A stretch of 64,000 nt of DNA from Cichorium intybus (GCA_023525715.1 CM042012.1:61742705-61806704); one strand, 5' to 3'; positions 25,021-38,541 are shown, numbered from the stretch's first letter. Numbers and translations are program-made. Notes: a model not told the origin generated them from the letters alone.

Positions 25021-25029
25021 TCGTATTTA

Positions 25030-25800
25030 GCATAAAAGCTTTTACCCTAGAAGTATTAATCCAAAAGTTACTATGGATCACGTTAGACAGACAGTGGATC
25101 GATTAGTGATGAAAGAGTAGTGTTTTTTTCGTTCAACAGCCTTTGGATATTGGTTAGATGTACCTAGGGCTAAGGGGGATAAAAATAATTATATCTTATA
25201 TATTAAACTTTATGTGCGGCCGGATGCGGAATTAATCGCGCAAGCACGATTAATATTTTTGTTTGGGGGAAGAGTATGTGTACATTAAGCACGATGACAT
25301 TTTTCTGATACTCGAATTTAAATTTAGGAGATGACTTCCAGATGTAAATAAAGACATCAAACACGTAGATTCATCGTTCCAAGAACCATGCTTCTCGAAT
25401 GTATTGGATAATACATTGGTTGTTAGACATTTACACAAGCTTATGTTTTCGTATATGTTTTATCACATTTTATACGAGAAGGTTGTCTAAGCTTGTTTGT
25501 TGTACATATTATGTGAGAGATTTCTTGGAAATGGGACAAACGAAAAAGTTACACTTGAGTGGCTTACATCGGCCATGTATGCATCATTTGTTGTATGTTT
25601 GTATTATAATATATAATGTTATCAATTAATTTGAGTTTGTTACAAATATGTTTGAGGAAGTTTTTTGTGACAATTCACCTACTGGTGGATGCTTAAAATA
25701 TTTTCAAATTTATATAATTACGGAAGTCGTTTTACTTCCGTCCAAGTGGTGCCGCAACTTAAATACATCGTATATGGCTTTATTTTCCCGTTCAATGTAT
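25030..25800 (+). pseudogene. degenerate coding remnant, possibly Ulp1/DUF1985-type transposon gene
   Basis: Interrupted frames read FRSTAFGYWLDVPRAKGD (about 25125-25180), IAQARLIFLFGGR and KDIKHVDSSFQEPCF-like segments. Order and style recall DUF1985 regions of Ulp1-carrying Mutator elements, but similarity is weak and many stops intervene. Unidentified otherwise. It may continue at 29350-30510, which would make the AT-rich block between them a later insertion. Confidence 0.25.
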
Positions 25801-27383
25801 TATATATATACTAGGCGTATCCCCGCGCGTTGCGCAGGAATAAAAATATTTGATAAAAATATTGACATATTATATAAAAATCTGAAAACATTAGATCTAA
25901 TATAAATACGTAGGTTTAGTTATAAATATCTCATCACAATATATATCATGTATCAATCATAAAATTTTCATCACAAAACCCAAACACAATATCAAAATCA
26001 TATATTTAATATAATTATAATGTTATTAACATGTTAATTTAACCAACATCAATGAAACATCCAATAGTAATTTTGTATTATATATAGATAGTGTAATTAA
26101 AACATAAGAAAATGTCTTAACATGAATTAGCTTAACATCTAAAATAAAATAGAAATAAACATAGTAATAATATTACAAATGTTACCATTGAGAAAGAATT
26201 GTATTATTATGAAAATATTTCTTCATTAGTTTCATTAAAGGTAATGAATAACAACTTTTGCATATTTTATTATTTAATTACATTCGAATCATTACATTTC
26301 ATTGTTTACCTTATCTATTATAAAAACTAACAATATACTTTGACTTGTAAACAATTTCACAAAATCAAACTTAAAGACTCTCTTTAAACATAACTAACTC
26401 TCATTGATAATTAAAGAAAAAAGAATCACTTTTGTCTCTTGAATAATATCATAGTATGAATTTTATGAATTCGATATACATATAACATCATGCAAAAGAT
26501 AGTTCTCTATATTTCTCTTTTTCATCCGATGAACACATAAATACCTAGAAAAAAAAAGAAATATTAAGGTAAGTTATTAATAATGAAACTAAACCACGAA
26601 ATCTCAATGGATGTTAGCAAAATATATAAATGTGTTTCAAGTCTTATTTTCCTTCATCTTATTCTTTAAGCCAAGCAAATTAATTTATCTTAATAAACTA
26701 TATATACATCTATATTAACCATAATCAACTATTAAATATTATAAGTTAGAAAAACTCTTATGTTGTAGTAATTAATTATGTGATAATTGAAAGGTTTTTA
26801 TTTATGATTAACCAATATGAATTACTAACCAGTTAATTAGATTAAGTTGAAGAGTTTGGTAGTTTCAAAAAAACATGGTTCAAGATAGATAACATATCTT
26901 GAACCACATTGAATTGTAAGGTATTTATTATAATAATTATAAAGATTATAATGATAAATATAAAAATAAAAAAAGATAACGATTTAATCACTTATAATTA
27001 ATTTAATTAAATAAAAGTTTCAAAATTAATATATAAGATATAATTATTTTTATCAAACCATATGCTTTTATTTCTATATACTACTTAAAATTCAAAAAGT
27101 TTAATCAATATAATATATTTCAATTAAAAACATTTCATTAAGTGCTTAATTGATTAATTTAAAAAACTTAAAACCTATTCAACTTCCATGATTTGATACT
27201 CATAAATTATAACATCTTAAATAGACTACTTAATATTATTAGTATGCAAGCCAAAAACTCTTGAATTATTGTAATTAATTAGTTGAAAGTTGAAAGGTTT
27301 TAGAAGTTTCAAATAAATATGGTGCACGTATGATTCATATCTTCAACCATATACCTTTAAACACCTCTATTATATGATTTATA

Positions 27384-27436
27384 ATGATGATAATGATAAT
27401 GATAATGATAATGATAATGATAACGATAACGATGAT
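27384..27436 (+). repeat. GATAAT hexanucleotide repeat
   Basis: Consecutive TGATAA/CGATAA units, about eight copies. Confidence 0.9.
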
Positions 27437-28501
27437 AGATGGTAGATGATTTTGGTCATTTATTTTAGATAACATTTTATAACTAATTTGATGCATAAAA
27501 TTACTATAATTATATTTATATCATGTTTTATAAAGTTTTATTATTATTTTTATTATACTTTTATTAAGTTTTAGATTAGTAGTTTTTTCTATTATATTAT
27601 TACTATGCTTTAAATTAGTAGTTTTTTTTTTTGCTCAACAATCTTATCCATGTTACATCATTTAATCTAAAAACATCAACCAAACATCATAAAAAATAAA
27701 TATACGATTAATGTTAAAAATGTAACAATGATCACAATGAAAACAAATAATTCATAACTGAAGAACGATCAAAAAAGCTAATAATTATTTGACCATCATC
27801 TTGGCAAATCAAGTCAATAGATAATCTATTGATAGTAACATCATTCTTCATTCAAATAAACCAACATGTTGATTTCAAAAACTTAAAAATTCAACTCATT
27901 ATATTAAGAACCAAGAGAGATGAAATAGAGATCATATATTTTTCTTCATATTCATTGTCAAACTAATAAAAAATACAATCCATCGTTATTTAAATCTCGA
28001 AAATAAAAATCTAAAAAAGCGAGAATAATAACAATTTTAACTAAAAGTCAAACAATATAATATAATCATCTATTTTAAGTTAAGTGTATATGAACAATCC
28101 AACATTAAAAATATAGTATAACACATTGACATGAACTATGTTAGAATCTAATACAAACAAATCAAATGTATTAACAATAATACATAATGTCACAACTTTA
28201 ATATTATTTTCCTTGCCAAATAATGCTAATCTGAAAAGCGTAAAAGATGTTTGTTTGGTAAAGTATTAAGATGTTTTGTAGCTAAAGCTTTTTTACTTGT
28301 ATTTATGTGACGATTTTTTACCTTTTCAATGTTTAATTTTTTTACATGACAATAATGTCAACTTTTATATCATTTTTCTTGTTAAATAATATTAATCTTA
28401 AAAAAATAATACAAAACCAAACCATTAAATACTTCATTAAACAACATAAGCCCAATTATTCAAACATTATAAAACATTTTTTGATGAATATGGATTAGAA
28501 A

Positions 28502-28622
<121 letters not shown>

Positions 28623-28830
28623 CATACTTGTGGATCAACAATAGATTATCGAAGCATTGAAAATCACTAATTACAAAGAATAATCAATTACACTAAATGT
28701 ATTATATATCTTTCTAACGTTATGTTGAGGTAGAACCAATATGCACTTTATCTCTTCACGTTTCTTCTTTCTAATACAATATTAACATATGTGCCTCCAA
28801 AGTATGTGTTAGCAACCATGTCGTTTCTCT

Positions 28831-28878
28831 CTTGCCTCTTGCCTCTTGCCTCTTGCTTCTTGCATCTTGCCTCATGAC
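28831..28878 (+). repeat. TCTTGCC heptamer tandem repeat
   Basis: About six 7-bp units (TCTTGCC, then TCTTGCT, TCTTGCA and TCTTGCC). Confidence 0.85.
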
Positions 28879-29197
28879 ATATGATTTGTTTTAGTTTCTT
28901 CATGTTTCTCCTTTGTAATACAATATGAAAATTTGAAATTTCAAAATGGGTGTGCTCTCAAGTCAAATTTTCTTCCATCATATTCTCCAAGATAGAATCA
29001 AATTTATATGTGAACTATATATGACTTTTAGATTAATTAGGTGTAATAAGTAACAATTAAGTATCATAGGTTAAAAGACTCTTGAGTTGTACATGTTTAA
29101 TTATATGAAAGTGAAAAGCTTTGTAAGTTTCAAATAAATATGGTGCAAGAATGAGACATATCTTGAACCATATTCATAATGGCCTCTATTATAAGAG

Positions 29198-29346
<149 letters not shown>

Positions 29347-30532
29347 ATTGTTCAACATGCTAGATTTGGATTTGAGAAATTTTTCCGGGTTGTCGTCAAA
29401 GATTTACTGGACAATTAGGTGGTAGATTCATACCGCGTATGCGAGAGTGCTCATCCATTAAGCGGATGTAGTGGACAGATGTTTGTCGTGTACTGTTATA
29501 TATGAAAGTGTTATGTTTCGGTTTTATGTTATCATTTTATTAATTTATGTATGTAATACAATTTTGAATTTATAATCTAAAAAAGACTTTTTCGGCTGGA
29601 TAATAAGTAGAAATCAAGAATGAGGCCGATTGAGAAAGAGTTTGAGGCCCCATATTATATGTTGTATTTCCGTTTCTTGGAGGGTGATTACTCCTTTTAT
29701 GGGTCCCATTCAGTCTCCCGTGAGATGAAAAAAGTTGAGGACCGAGGACACCGATGATGCTTCTTCCGGCCCCTCCACTTCGAGATTTTCATGACCACCC
29801 CCTTCGGTCAGTGAGCAAAAATCGACCACATATCCAAATCCAAAGAATTTAAAGAACTAAAGGATCGGGTTAGAAAAAATGATTGTATTTATTATTATAT
29901 AATGTATTTTATGTTTTTACAAAACTGTATTTTTATTTAAGTTTGTAGCTTTGTGGAGAAAATGATATTACAGATGACCAAAGGATCAAAACGGGAGAGT
30001 TAGGGTTTTATGATGATTTAGACAATATGCAACCGTTTGGTTCTTTTGGCAGTGATACTTTCAACGATGTCGTGTGGAATAATATCTCAAATTCTCCGGT
30101 CAATAAACTATAATATTTTAATTGAATTAAATATATTAATACTTATTTATGATTTTAAACGGTAATGATACATTTTATGTGGTTATTTTTCGTAGATTAT
30201 TCATAAACACAATGAGAATCCCCATGTCTTCCCAAACTCGGAGCCCTCACCGAAAGCAAAAGTGGATGATGTGTATTTAAGTTTAATGTACTAGTAAGTT
30301 TATTTCGTTGTACATTTTACTTTACGTACCTAATACTACTTTATTTTGCAAAATATGAAAAACCTGACATTCATGAGGGAGAGGCTTACGAGGGTTTTTT
30401 TACCCTTCGGAAGTGAAGAAGAATCAGCGACCAAGAAGAAAAATGCCTACATCCCATTTTGTACATTTACCATACGGCCAAGTCAATACGACCGCATAGT
30501 CGTTGCGGCCCCGTAGAGCACAAAGCGTACCT
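29347..30532 (+). pseudogene. degenerate multi-exon-like coding remnant, unidentified
   Basis: Open stretches separated by stops and intron-like AT-rich DNA include RPIEKEFEAPYYMLYFRFLE (about 29620-29680), QPFGSFGSDTFNDVVWNN (about 30030-30085) and MRERLTRVFLPFGSEEESATKKKNAY (about 30374-30450). CSGQMFVVYC near 29468 is faintly like an Ulp1 cysteine motif. Probably the tail of a transposon gene, together with 25030-25800; no firm family. Confidence 0.25.
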
Positions 30533-30535
30533 GTG

Positions 30536-30805
30536 TAATGCTCCAAATTTTTTCTTTCAAAAAGCATAATAACGCTAAAAGCGCAATAACGCTAAAAGCA
30601 CAATAGCACTAAAAGCACAGTAGCAATAACGCTAAAAGTATAATAACGTTAAAAGCAAAATAATGCTAAAAGTATAATAATATTATTCCATAAAACATGA
30701 TAACGCTATCGCTTTAGCATAGTTGTCAACTTCATGTCTATAAGACACGAATATCAAAAATACGGTCCAACAAAAACATTTGGTTTGTAAGTTTACAACC
30801 ATGGG
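30536..30805 (-). repeat. chromovirus 3' LTR fragment
   Basis: This 270-bp piece matches the LTR end at 48569-48875 in the same orientation, including the 18-bp CAATAACGCTAAAAGCA array, AACGCTATCGCTTTAGCATA and CATTTGGTTTGTAAGTTTACAAC. It is the far (3') LTR end of the minus-strand chromovirus. The rest of that LTR is missing at the Athila junction. Bases 30806-30853 are filler of unknown origin. Confidence 0.7.
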
Positions 30806-30885
30806 TGTTAGAGATTTATACCAAAACAATCATAGCAAGCAGAGAGGGAATTTAACGAAACAAAATGCCAATCTGATTTCAGCTA

Positions 30886-31163
30886 GGGCGCACCCCGCCC
30901 AATCCTCAGGCGCACTGCGCCTCAGACGATACCAGATACCGACATGCTGGCCTACTTGATGTTTAAATAATGAAGCGTGGGTGCATCCAATGATTCAACC
31001 AGGTTGCCTAACATGTGCAAGGGCGCACCACGCCTCACCTTTGGGCGCACCGCGCCCCAGATCCAATCTGAAAAGCGAACCATCACGTGGCCTTTCCAGC
31101 GATAAAGGCTGCCAGATCTCATCCACTAAGGCGCACCGCGCCCTGACATAGGCGCACCGCGCC
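30886..31163 (+). repeat. six GC micro-hairpins in the Athila U3 region
   Basis: GGCGC-loop-GCGCC motifs and close variants at 30886-30900, 30909-30921, 31021-31034, 31044-31056, 31130-31142 and 31151-31163. The same six are in the 3' LTR (42373-42650). Loops include ACC and ACT. The last one ends 16 bp before the TATA box. Confidence 0.9.
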
Positions 31164-31179
31164 CTGAGACTTCGCCTGG

Positions 31180-31187
31180 TATAAATA
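31180..31187 (+). promoter_or_regulatory. TATA box of the Athila 5' LTR
   Basis: TATAAATA just downstream of the hairpin cluster; the identical site in the 3' LTR is at 42667-42674. Confidence 0.7.
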
Positions 31188-32360
31188 GAACGCATTGGAC
31201 GACCATTTGGAGGACCATTGTTAGAATCCAAGAGAGAAATCAGACATTTGACATTTTAGAACTATTGTATTTCGTGTATTTCAACATTTCATGTGTGATA
31301 AATGTATTTGAGAGTTATTTACATTACAAGAAGGAGCTAGGATCTTCATTTGTTGCAAGGATTCATCGATTTTAACCGGTTGGTATCTTTTATCATGTAT
31401 TCTTCATATTGTTGTTGTATATTTGATACCATGCTAGGCTAGATCCCTGTAGCTTTTGCCTAGGTGATGTTGATTCATTAATATAAATTTGTGTTGATCT
31501 AGTTCTTGATTCAAGTTAAATATCGGTTAGGATATATAATTTGCATGCTATACATATTGAATGTGATTAAAGTTTATAATCTTGATAGCCATCTTCATAT
31601 GATTAAAGTTTATTGACCATTTAAACGTATTGATCATATGAACTATTTTGATGTGTAATTGACACCTATATATCATTGGACTAGTTATTGACCATTTAAC
31701 TAGGGAAGTTATTTTAGCTATAAACTTGATTAGTGAAATAAAACTTATATCATATTTAGTTACAACTCATGACCATTGATTGTATGATCATATCACTATG
31801 ACCATTAGGGTATGGCCTATGTTTGCATGCTAGATTATATTAATTATTCATGATTATAAGTTATTTAGTTACATGACCATTGTGCTATATTAACTTAGAA
31901 ATTATAGAATTGGTGACTTGACCATATGATCCTACCACTTAATGCTACCTATTTTAACTCATTGCACATAATCAAAACTAGTCAACCTAGATTTATATGA
32001 ATCAACAAATCCTAGGCGAAAGCTTCCCTTGTTATAATTTGATCATATTATCTCTTTATTGTTGTGTTGTTACGATAATTGTTATTTATTATTTCGTCTA
32101 TTTTACAAGCATCCAAAACTTAGTTTTACGAGTTTTTACTAAAACTCGCCTCTAAACTGTTTGATTGATAATTGAAAACTTTAAGTTAGTTAATAACTCC
32201 CTGTGGAAATTCGATACCTTTACTTACCAAAACTATACTATTAAATGATCGAGTAATACTTGCTCGTAAGTCTAATAGTCATTTAATTAGGTAAATAATT
32301 GGATTAAGACTTTAAAATCATAATAACTACAAGTTAGTTGTTTTGAACACAACAAGTTTT

Positions 32361-32378
32361 TGGCGCCGTTGCCGGGGA
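32361..32378 (+). other. primer-binding site of the Athila element (tRNA-Asp type)
   Basis: TGGCGCCGTTGCCGGGGA, seven bases after the LTR end. This PBS is characteristic of Athila-lineage elements. Confidence 0.9.
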
Positions 32379-32929
32379 GTTATTTAATTAATTCTATTGT
32401 TTACAATTGTTAGTCAATCGATCCTTTTTACGGTTTCTACCGTCGGAAGTTAATTTTTCTAGTTTGTTTCAAAACTTGCATTTATTTCTCTATTATTGTT
32501 AACTAAATAATTTTAAGACCCACTTGCAATTTATTTAGTTGTTTCAAACTAAATTGATTATCAATCCAACTATCATGCTAGTAATTCTACTTACGAGAAC
32601 GGTGTCAGAATAGACAGATCCGGTTTGGTTGTTGGATTTTCGAAAGGTCATTGACCGAAAGAGTTCTGCCTCCCTACTGTCCTGCCTGGCCGTTCTTTAT
32701 TTGATAGTCAACGCATTATAGTGGATTTGATAAGATATTCCGTTGTTATAATTGATTAACTACATAAAGGTTTTAAAGGTTTTAATTTTTTTATTCCATT
32801 TGTTATTTTTATAAAAAAAAATTTATTTGTTTAAAAAAAAATTAATATATAAAAAAAATAATATATTCTATTTTAATAAAAAAAAAGAGAAACGCACCCA
32901 ACTTGCAAACATTTTCTAATGTGCAGTTT
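32379..32929 (+). other. Athila 5' untranslated leader
   Basis: No ORF. It ends in A- and T-rich runs before the gag start codon. Confidence 0.6.
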
Positions 32930-34822
32930 ATGACCCGAAGTTCACAACCGAACATCATACCTCCATTGAACGAACCAGAACGTGAATTTAACATCAGGAG
33001 AAAAACAAGAAGAAGTATATTCCCGAAAGAAGAACCAATAGAAGAAATGGCAGCCCCAGTTAACGAACCAGAACCAACCTTGAAAGCATACTACAACCGA
33101 GCAAGAGACGGAACAGGACCAAGCCTTATACGCCCAAAAATTCCTGAAAATGCAAATTTTGAGTTTAAAGGCCATTACCTTTCCGCGCTAAAAGGCATTA
33201 CTTTTAAAGGGACGGAAGACGAAGATCCAGTCGAACACATCGAGCAAGTCACGAAAATAACTGATTGTTTCAACATTCCAGGAATTTCCTCAGATGCAAT
33301 CATGTTACGAATTTTCCCAATGACACTACGCGAAGGTGCAAAGAAATGGTTAAAGAGACTACCTCCAGGTTCCATCACTACCTGGGACAGATTAAAATAT
33401 GATTTCATTGAAGAATACACTCCACCTTCCAAAATCAATAAAATGAAAGCAAAAATTCAAAACTTCCTTCATGACGAAGATGAAACTTTGTACCAAGCAT
33501 GGAGTCGATTCAAAGAACTGATTCAAGATTGTCCACAACACGATATGGACAAACATCAGAAAGTACAAAAGTTCTATGATTGCATCAATACACAAACCAG
33601 ACAATTACTCGACGGGCGAGGACCACTCATAAACCTAACCGCCACAGATGCTTACGAAAGAATTGAGGAACTTGCAAAACATTCCCACCACTACCATTCC
33701 TCAAGAGATCCGTCATGTCGAAGGAAGCTAAAGGAAGAAGCAGTGGAAGGAATGTCAGCCATACATAACCGACTGGACCAATTTGGGAGAGACCTCAAGA
33801 AAATGAATCAAAGCATCCATGCCATCGCGGTAGGATGTGTCAACTGCAGCGGTCCTCACCTACAAAAAGACTGTCCTTACGATGAAGACGATAACAAGAA
33901 AGCAGATGCTTGTTACTCATCAGGAGATAGATTCGACTACCCGATACGAATAAATAACTGGCGGGGAGGAAATGATTTTTACAACCAACAACAGAGGCAA
34001 CAACCACCATTCGAACGCCAGCAACAACCCTATAATCAACATAAACAGCCACCACCAGGATTTAACCCACAACATACCCAAGAAAAGAAGCCAAGTTTAG
34101 AAGACATTTTGGGCAAATTTATGGAAGGATCAGAAAAGAGACACTCAGCAACCGAAGTTCAACTGAGAAATCAAGCAGCCTCCATTCAAAACATCGAAAA
34201 CCAAATTGGTCAAATATCCAAAGTTTTGCAAGATAGATTACCAGGGACACTTCCCACCAACACCGAGCCGAACCCACGAGCCCAAGCCAAAGCAATAACT
34301 ACCAGAAGCGGTAAAATCATCCCACCAGCAGTCGTGGAAAATACCATCGATTCAACTCTTGAATCACAAATAGGTAAAGCGGAGAAAGATTATGAGCATA
34401 CAAAAGGCGAAGGAACAAAAGAGACATCTTCAACAGAGCCGCACCAACCGACCATTCCATTTCCTCAACGGTTGAAGAAAGAGAAAGAAGACAAAGAATT
34501 CAAGAAATTCCTTGAACACCTAAAGCAGCTAAGCATCAACATTCCTTTCGTTGATGCAATCACACAAATGCCAAAATATGCCAAATTCCTCAAAGACCTT
34601 CTCACTAACCGCAAGAAAATGGAAGAAGTGTCATTGGTCACATTAAGTGAAAAATGCTACGCTACGATGATGAAAAACTTACCAGAGAAAGTGGGAGACC
34701 CCGGCGGTTTACATCTTCCTTGCACATTTGGAAACCATGCTAGTAGCTATGGTTTAGCAGACTTAGGCGCTAGCATAAATTTAATGCCATATTCATTCTA
34801 CAAGAAGCTAAATCTACCATAA
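32930..34822 (+). CDS. Athila Gag and start of protease, cut by an in-frame stop
   Basis: The first ATG of the frame is 32930 (MTRSSQPNIIPP). Gag core (Retrotrans_gag): GAKKWLKRLPPGSITTWDRLKYDFIEEY, then MKAKIQNFLHDEDETLYQAWSRFKELIQDCPQH, which forms the capsid. A CX2CX3HX4C knuckle CVNCSGPHLQKDC (about 33838-33876) should bind element RNA. A Gln-rich linker and conserved QRLKKEKEDKEFKKFLEHLKQLSINIPF follow. The retropepsin active site is seen as ADLGASINLMP (about 34760). A TAA at 34820-34822 interrupts the protease; the same frame continues directly at 34838. Gag itself is intact and could still form particles. Confidence 0.85.
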   Translation: MTRSSQPNIIPPLNEPEREFNIRRKTRRSIFPKEEPIEEMAAPVNEPEPTLKAYYNRARDGTGPSLIRPKIPENANFEFKGHYLSALKGITFKGTEDEDPVEHIEQVTKITDCFNIPGISSDAIMLRIFPMTLREGAKKWLKRLPPGSITTWDRLKYDFIEEYTPPSKINKMKAKIQNFLHDEDETLYQAWSRFKELIQDCPQHDMDKHQKVQKFYDCINTQTRQLLDGRGPLINLTATDAYERIEELAKHSHHYHSSRDPSCRRKLKEEAVEGMSAIHNRLDQFGRDLKKMNQSIHAIAVGCVNCSGPHLQKDCPYDEDDNKKADACYSSGDRFDYPIRINNWRGGNDFYNQQQRQQPPFERQQQPYNQHKQPPPGFNPQHTQEKKPSLEDILGKFMEGSEKRHSATEVQLRNQAASIQNIENQIGQISKVLQDRLPGTLPTNTEPNPRAQAKAITTRSGKIIPPAVVENTIDSTLESQIGKAEKDYEHTKGEGTKETSSTEPHQPTIPFPQRLKKEKEDKEFKKFLEHLKQLSINIPFVDAITQMPKYAKFLKDLLTNRKKMEEVSLVTLSEKCYATMMKNLPEKVGDPGGLHLPCTFGNHASSYGLADLGASINLMPYSFYKKLNLP

Positions 34823-37800
34823 CCGAAACCAGTTCGAATGGCAATTAATCTTGCTAATAAGGCGGTAACTTATCCTAGAGGTATTGTAGAAGATCTTCTT
34901 GTAAAAGTTGACAAATTTGTTTTTCCTGTAGATTTTGTCATACTGGATATGGAGGAAGATGATGAAGTTCCCATTCTTCTCGGAAGACCCTTTTTGGCCA
35001 CAGCAAGAGCTTTAATAGACGTCCATGACACAAAACTAACCATTAGGGTTGGCACTGACGCCATCACCTTTGGCATGGACCACACGATCAAACACTCGAC
35101 GATGAGTGATGACACAGTCTTCCATATCGACACTTTCGACTTGCTATTGGAAGAAGAAGCCAGAGCCATACAAGAAGAGAGCCACAGTCATGAAATGCAA
35201 CTTGCTGAGAAATCTTTCGATCCAGAAAATGATCTGAAGGAACTAGAAGAACTGTTGAAAGATGAACCTCAGTTCGCTGACCAAGATGAAACGATACTTC
35301 CAAAGCAAAAATCTCCAAGGAACCAGAGCATCCCAGAATTGAAAATACTTCCAAACAATTTGGAGTATGCATTTTTGACTGATACCAAAGAGTACCCAGT
35401 TGTCATTTCAGCTGAATTGAGCCAAGAAGAGAAAGAAGAGCTTATGAAAGTTCTCAAAAGAAGGAAGAATGCCATTGCATGGAGCATCTCAGACATCAAG
35501 GGAATAAGCCCAACCATCTGTTCTCACAAGATACTGATGGAAGAGGATTCAAAGCCATCAGCCCAGCACCAGAGAAGGCTTAACCCAAAAATGCAAGAGG
35601 TGGTGGATAAAGAAATCATGAAGCTACTTGATGCGGGTATCATTTACCCGATTTCTGACAGCAAATGGGTCAGCCCAATCCATGTCGTTCCAAAGAAGGG
35701 AGGAATAACCGTCATTACCAACGAGAAGAATGAAGTTATACCTACCAGAACAGTGACTGGATGGCGGGTGTGCATCGATTATCGCAAATTAAACGATGCA
35801 ACACGAAAAGACCATTTTCCTCTTCCCTTCATTGATCAAATGCTGGAACGTTTATCAGGAAAAGCATATTACTGTTTTTTGGATGGTTTTCAGGTTATTT
35901 TCAAATTCTCATTGACCCAGAAGATCAAGAAAAGACAACGTTCACCTGCCCTCAAGGAATCTTCGCATATCGAAGAATGTCATTTGGTCTATGCAACGCT
36001 CCAGCCACTTTTCAAAGATGCGTCTCGGCAATCTTCCATGATATGATGGAAAACTCAATGGAGGTTTTCATGGATGACTTCTCACTTTTTGGTAACTCAT
36101 TTACCGATTGTTTGTCTAATCTAGACAAAATGCTTAAACGATGTGAAGAAACCAATCTAGTGCTCAATTGGGAGAAATGCCACTTCATGGTTAAAGAGGG
36201 AATAGTCTTGGGCCACAAAGTGTCGGGTCGAGGAATTGAAGTCGACATAGCAAAAGTTGAAGTCATTGCTAAACTTCCACCACCGACCAACGTAAAAGGA
36301 GTCAGAAGCTTCTTGGGACATGCCGGTTTTTACCGGAATGTCCTAAAAGATTTTTCTAAAATAACAAAACCTTTAACACAACTTTTACAAAATGATGTAA
36401 AATTTGATTTTAATGATGAATGTGTTAATGCTTTTGAGTTTTTGAAGCTTCAATTAACCACTGCTCCAATCATGATCGGCCCAGACTGGAATCTACCATT
36501 TGAACTAATGACAGACGCAAGTGATATCGCATTGGGAGCCGTCTTGGGCCAAAGAATCGAAAAGAAGTTCAAGCCAATTTACTACATCAGCAAAACTCTG
36601 AATCCTGCCCAAAAAAACTACACTACCACTGAAAAAGAACTCATGGCAGTAGTGTATGCTTTTGATAAATTCCGGCCTTATCTAATTTTATCAAAAACCA
36701 TTGTCTATACAGATCACTCAGCAATCAAGTACCTGTTCAACAAGCAAGATGCCAAACCCCGCTTAATTCGTTGGGTCTTGCTGTTACAAGAATTTGATAT
36801 TGAAATTCAAGACAAGAAAGGATCCGAGAATTTGGCAGCAGATCATTTGTCAAGACTGGAGAATGCGGAGCAGAAGGCGAGAAAAGAAAAGGAAGTAAAC
36901 GACTCCTTCCCTGAAGAACATGTAATGTCAATTCATGTTAAAATGGAAACCCCTTGGTATGCGGACATTGTGAACTACCTTGCAGCCAAAGTGCTGATCG
37001 GAGGGCTTACTCATCAACAGAAGAAAAAGTTCTTTGCCGACATCAAGTACTACCTATGGGATGAGCCATACCTTTTTCGATCATATCCGGATAACATCAT
37101 AAGGAGGTGTGTACACGGGAAGGAAATTGAAGACATACTTAAGCAATGCCATCAAGGACCTACAGGTGGACATCACGGAGCAAATTACACCGCGCGAAAA
37201 GTGTTTGAAGCAGGCTTTTATTGGCCCACAATCTTCAAGGACGCAACAACTTTCGTCAAGACATGCGATCCGTTTCAGCGAACGGGTAATATCTCCTCCA
37301 AAAATGAAATGCCATTGCATTCTATCCAGGTATGTGAAATTTTCGATGTATGGGGTATTGACTTTATGGGGCCTTTTCCTAATTCCCAAGGAAACAAATA
37401 TATATTGGTTGCGGTTGACTACGTATCAAAGTGGGCTGAAGCAAAAGCTTTACCCACAAATGATGCTCGAGGTGTGGTTAAATTTTTGAAAACCATTTTT
37501 GCACGTTTCGGTGTCCCTAAAGCTCTTATAAGCGATAGGGGTACTCATTTTTGCAACAAACAAATGGAAAATGCTTTAAATAAGTATGGGGTGACCCATC
37601 GAATATCCACACCTTATCACCCGCAATCAAGTGGTCAAACGGAGATCACAAACAGGGCTTTAAAACGAATTTTGGAAAGATCCGTGGGAACTAGTCGAAA
37701 AGATTGGTCCGAAAAGCTTGATGATGCACTCTGGGCTTTTCGAACCGCTTTTAAAACACCTACTGGCACTACTCCCTACAAATTGGTGTATGGAAAAGCT

Positions 37801-38244
37801 TGTCACCTCCCAGTTGAGGTTGAACACAAGGCATTCTGGGCCTTAAAATCGTGTAACTTGGATTTTAATCTTGTCAGTACTAACCGTTTGTGTCAATTAA
37901 ATGAGCTAAATGAACTGCGAAATGACGCATACGAAAACTCGGCGATTTACAAAGACAAAACCAAAAGGTGGCACGATTCAAGGTTAAAAGGAAACAAAGA
38001 TTTCCAACCAGGGGAGAAAGTCTTACTTTACAATTCGCGCTTAAGACTTTTTCCTGGAAAGCTAAGGACACGATGGTATGGTCCATTCACTGTAAAAGAA
38101 GTGTATCCACACGGGGCTGTGGATCTTTTTAAGGAAGGAGGAGAAAGTTTCAAAGTGAACGGACACAGGCTTAAAAGGTATGAAGAAGGCGTTCAAACCG
38201 AGAACGAACGCGAAGATATCTCACTCCAAACAGTAGAACCTTAG
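34823..38244 (+). pseudogene. Athila protease C-term, RT, RNase H and integrase (frameshifted)
   Basis: Same frame as gag after the stop: protease end (VPILLGRPFLATARALIDVHDTKL), then RT start with WRVCIDYRKLNDATRKDHFPLPFIDQMLERLSG and the LDG catalytic block. A frameshift near 35885-35890 moves the frame. RT resumes with MSFGLCNAPATFQRC and the active-site box FMDDFSLFG (about 36070). RNase H follows (TDASDIALGAVLGQ, TEKELMAVVYA, YTDHSAIKYL). Integrase keeps D (WGIDFMGPF), D (ISDRGTHF) and E (SGQTEITNR). In its HHCC finger the last expected cysteine is Phe (CDPFQRTG). The final frame ends at 38244. Confidence 0.85.
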
Positions 38245-38541
38245 AGTGGAATGGAGTCCAGCTAAAAAGACTCCAAATCTATGAAAAAGAAGCGCTTCCG
38301 GGAGGCAACCCGAGTTTTTGATTGGTATGTGCTATTTATTATTTTTCCTTTGGTTTTATTTGATTTTATATATATTTATTTTAAAAAAAAATAAAAAATA
38401 AAAAAATAAAAAAATAAAAAAATAGAAAAATATAACATATAAATAAAATAAAATTTTGTGGTGAAAATAAAATAAATAAAAGAAACAAGAAATGAAATTA
38501 GAGGGCAAAATTATAAGCTTCAAAGAGGAAAGCCAGGCGCA

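Larger units (their letters stand above)
30854..32354 (+). repeat. 5' LTR of the Athila element (truncated)
   Basis: It corresponds base for base to 42341-43841 (offset 11,487). TATA box at 31180-31187. Six GC-rich micro-hairpins occur upstream of the TATA box. It ends GAACACAACA. Confidence 0.93.

Noticed and set aside
25808..25840. Firm Helitron call from the GC hairpin motif
   Set aside because: Only one possible end motif was seen; no CTRR partner end, no Rep/helicase, no A-T insertion site proven, so kept only as a low-confidence suggestion.
30995..31231. 78-aa minus-strand ORF, identical at 42482-42718
   Set aside because: It is the LTR read antisense; identity merely reflects the two near-identical LTRs.
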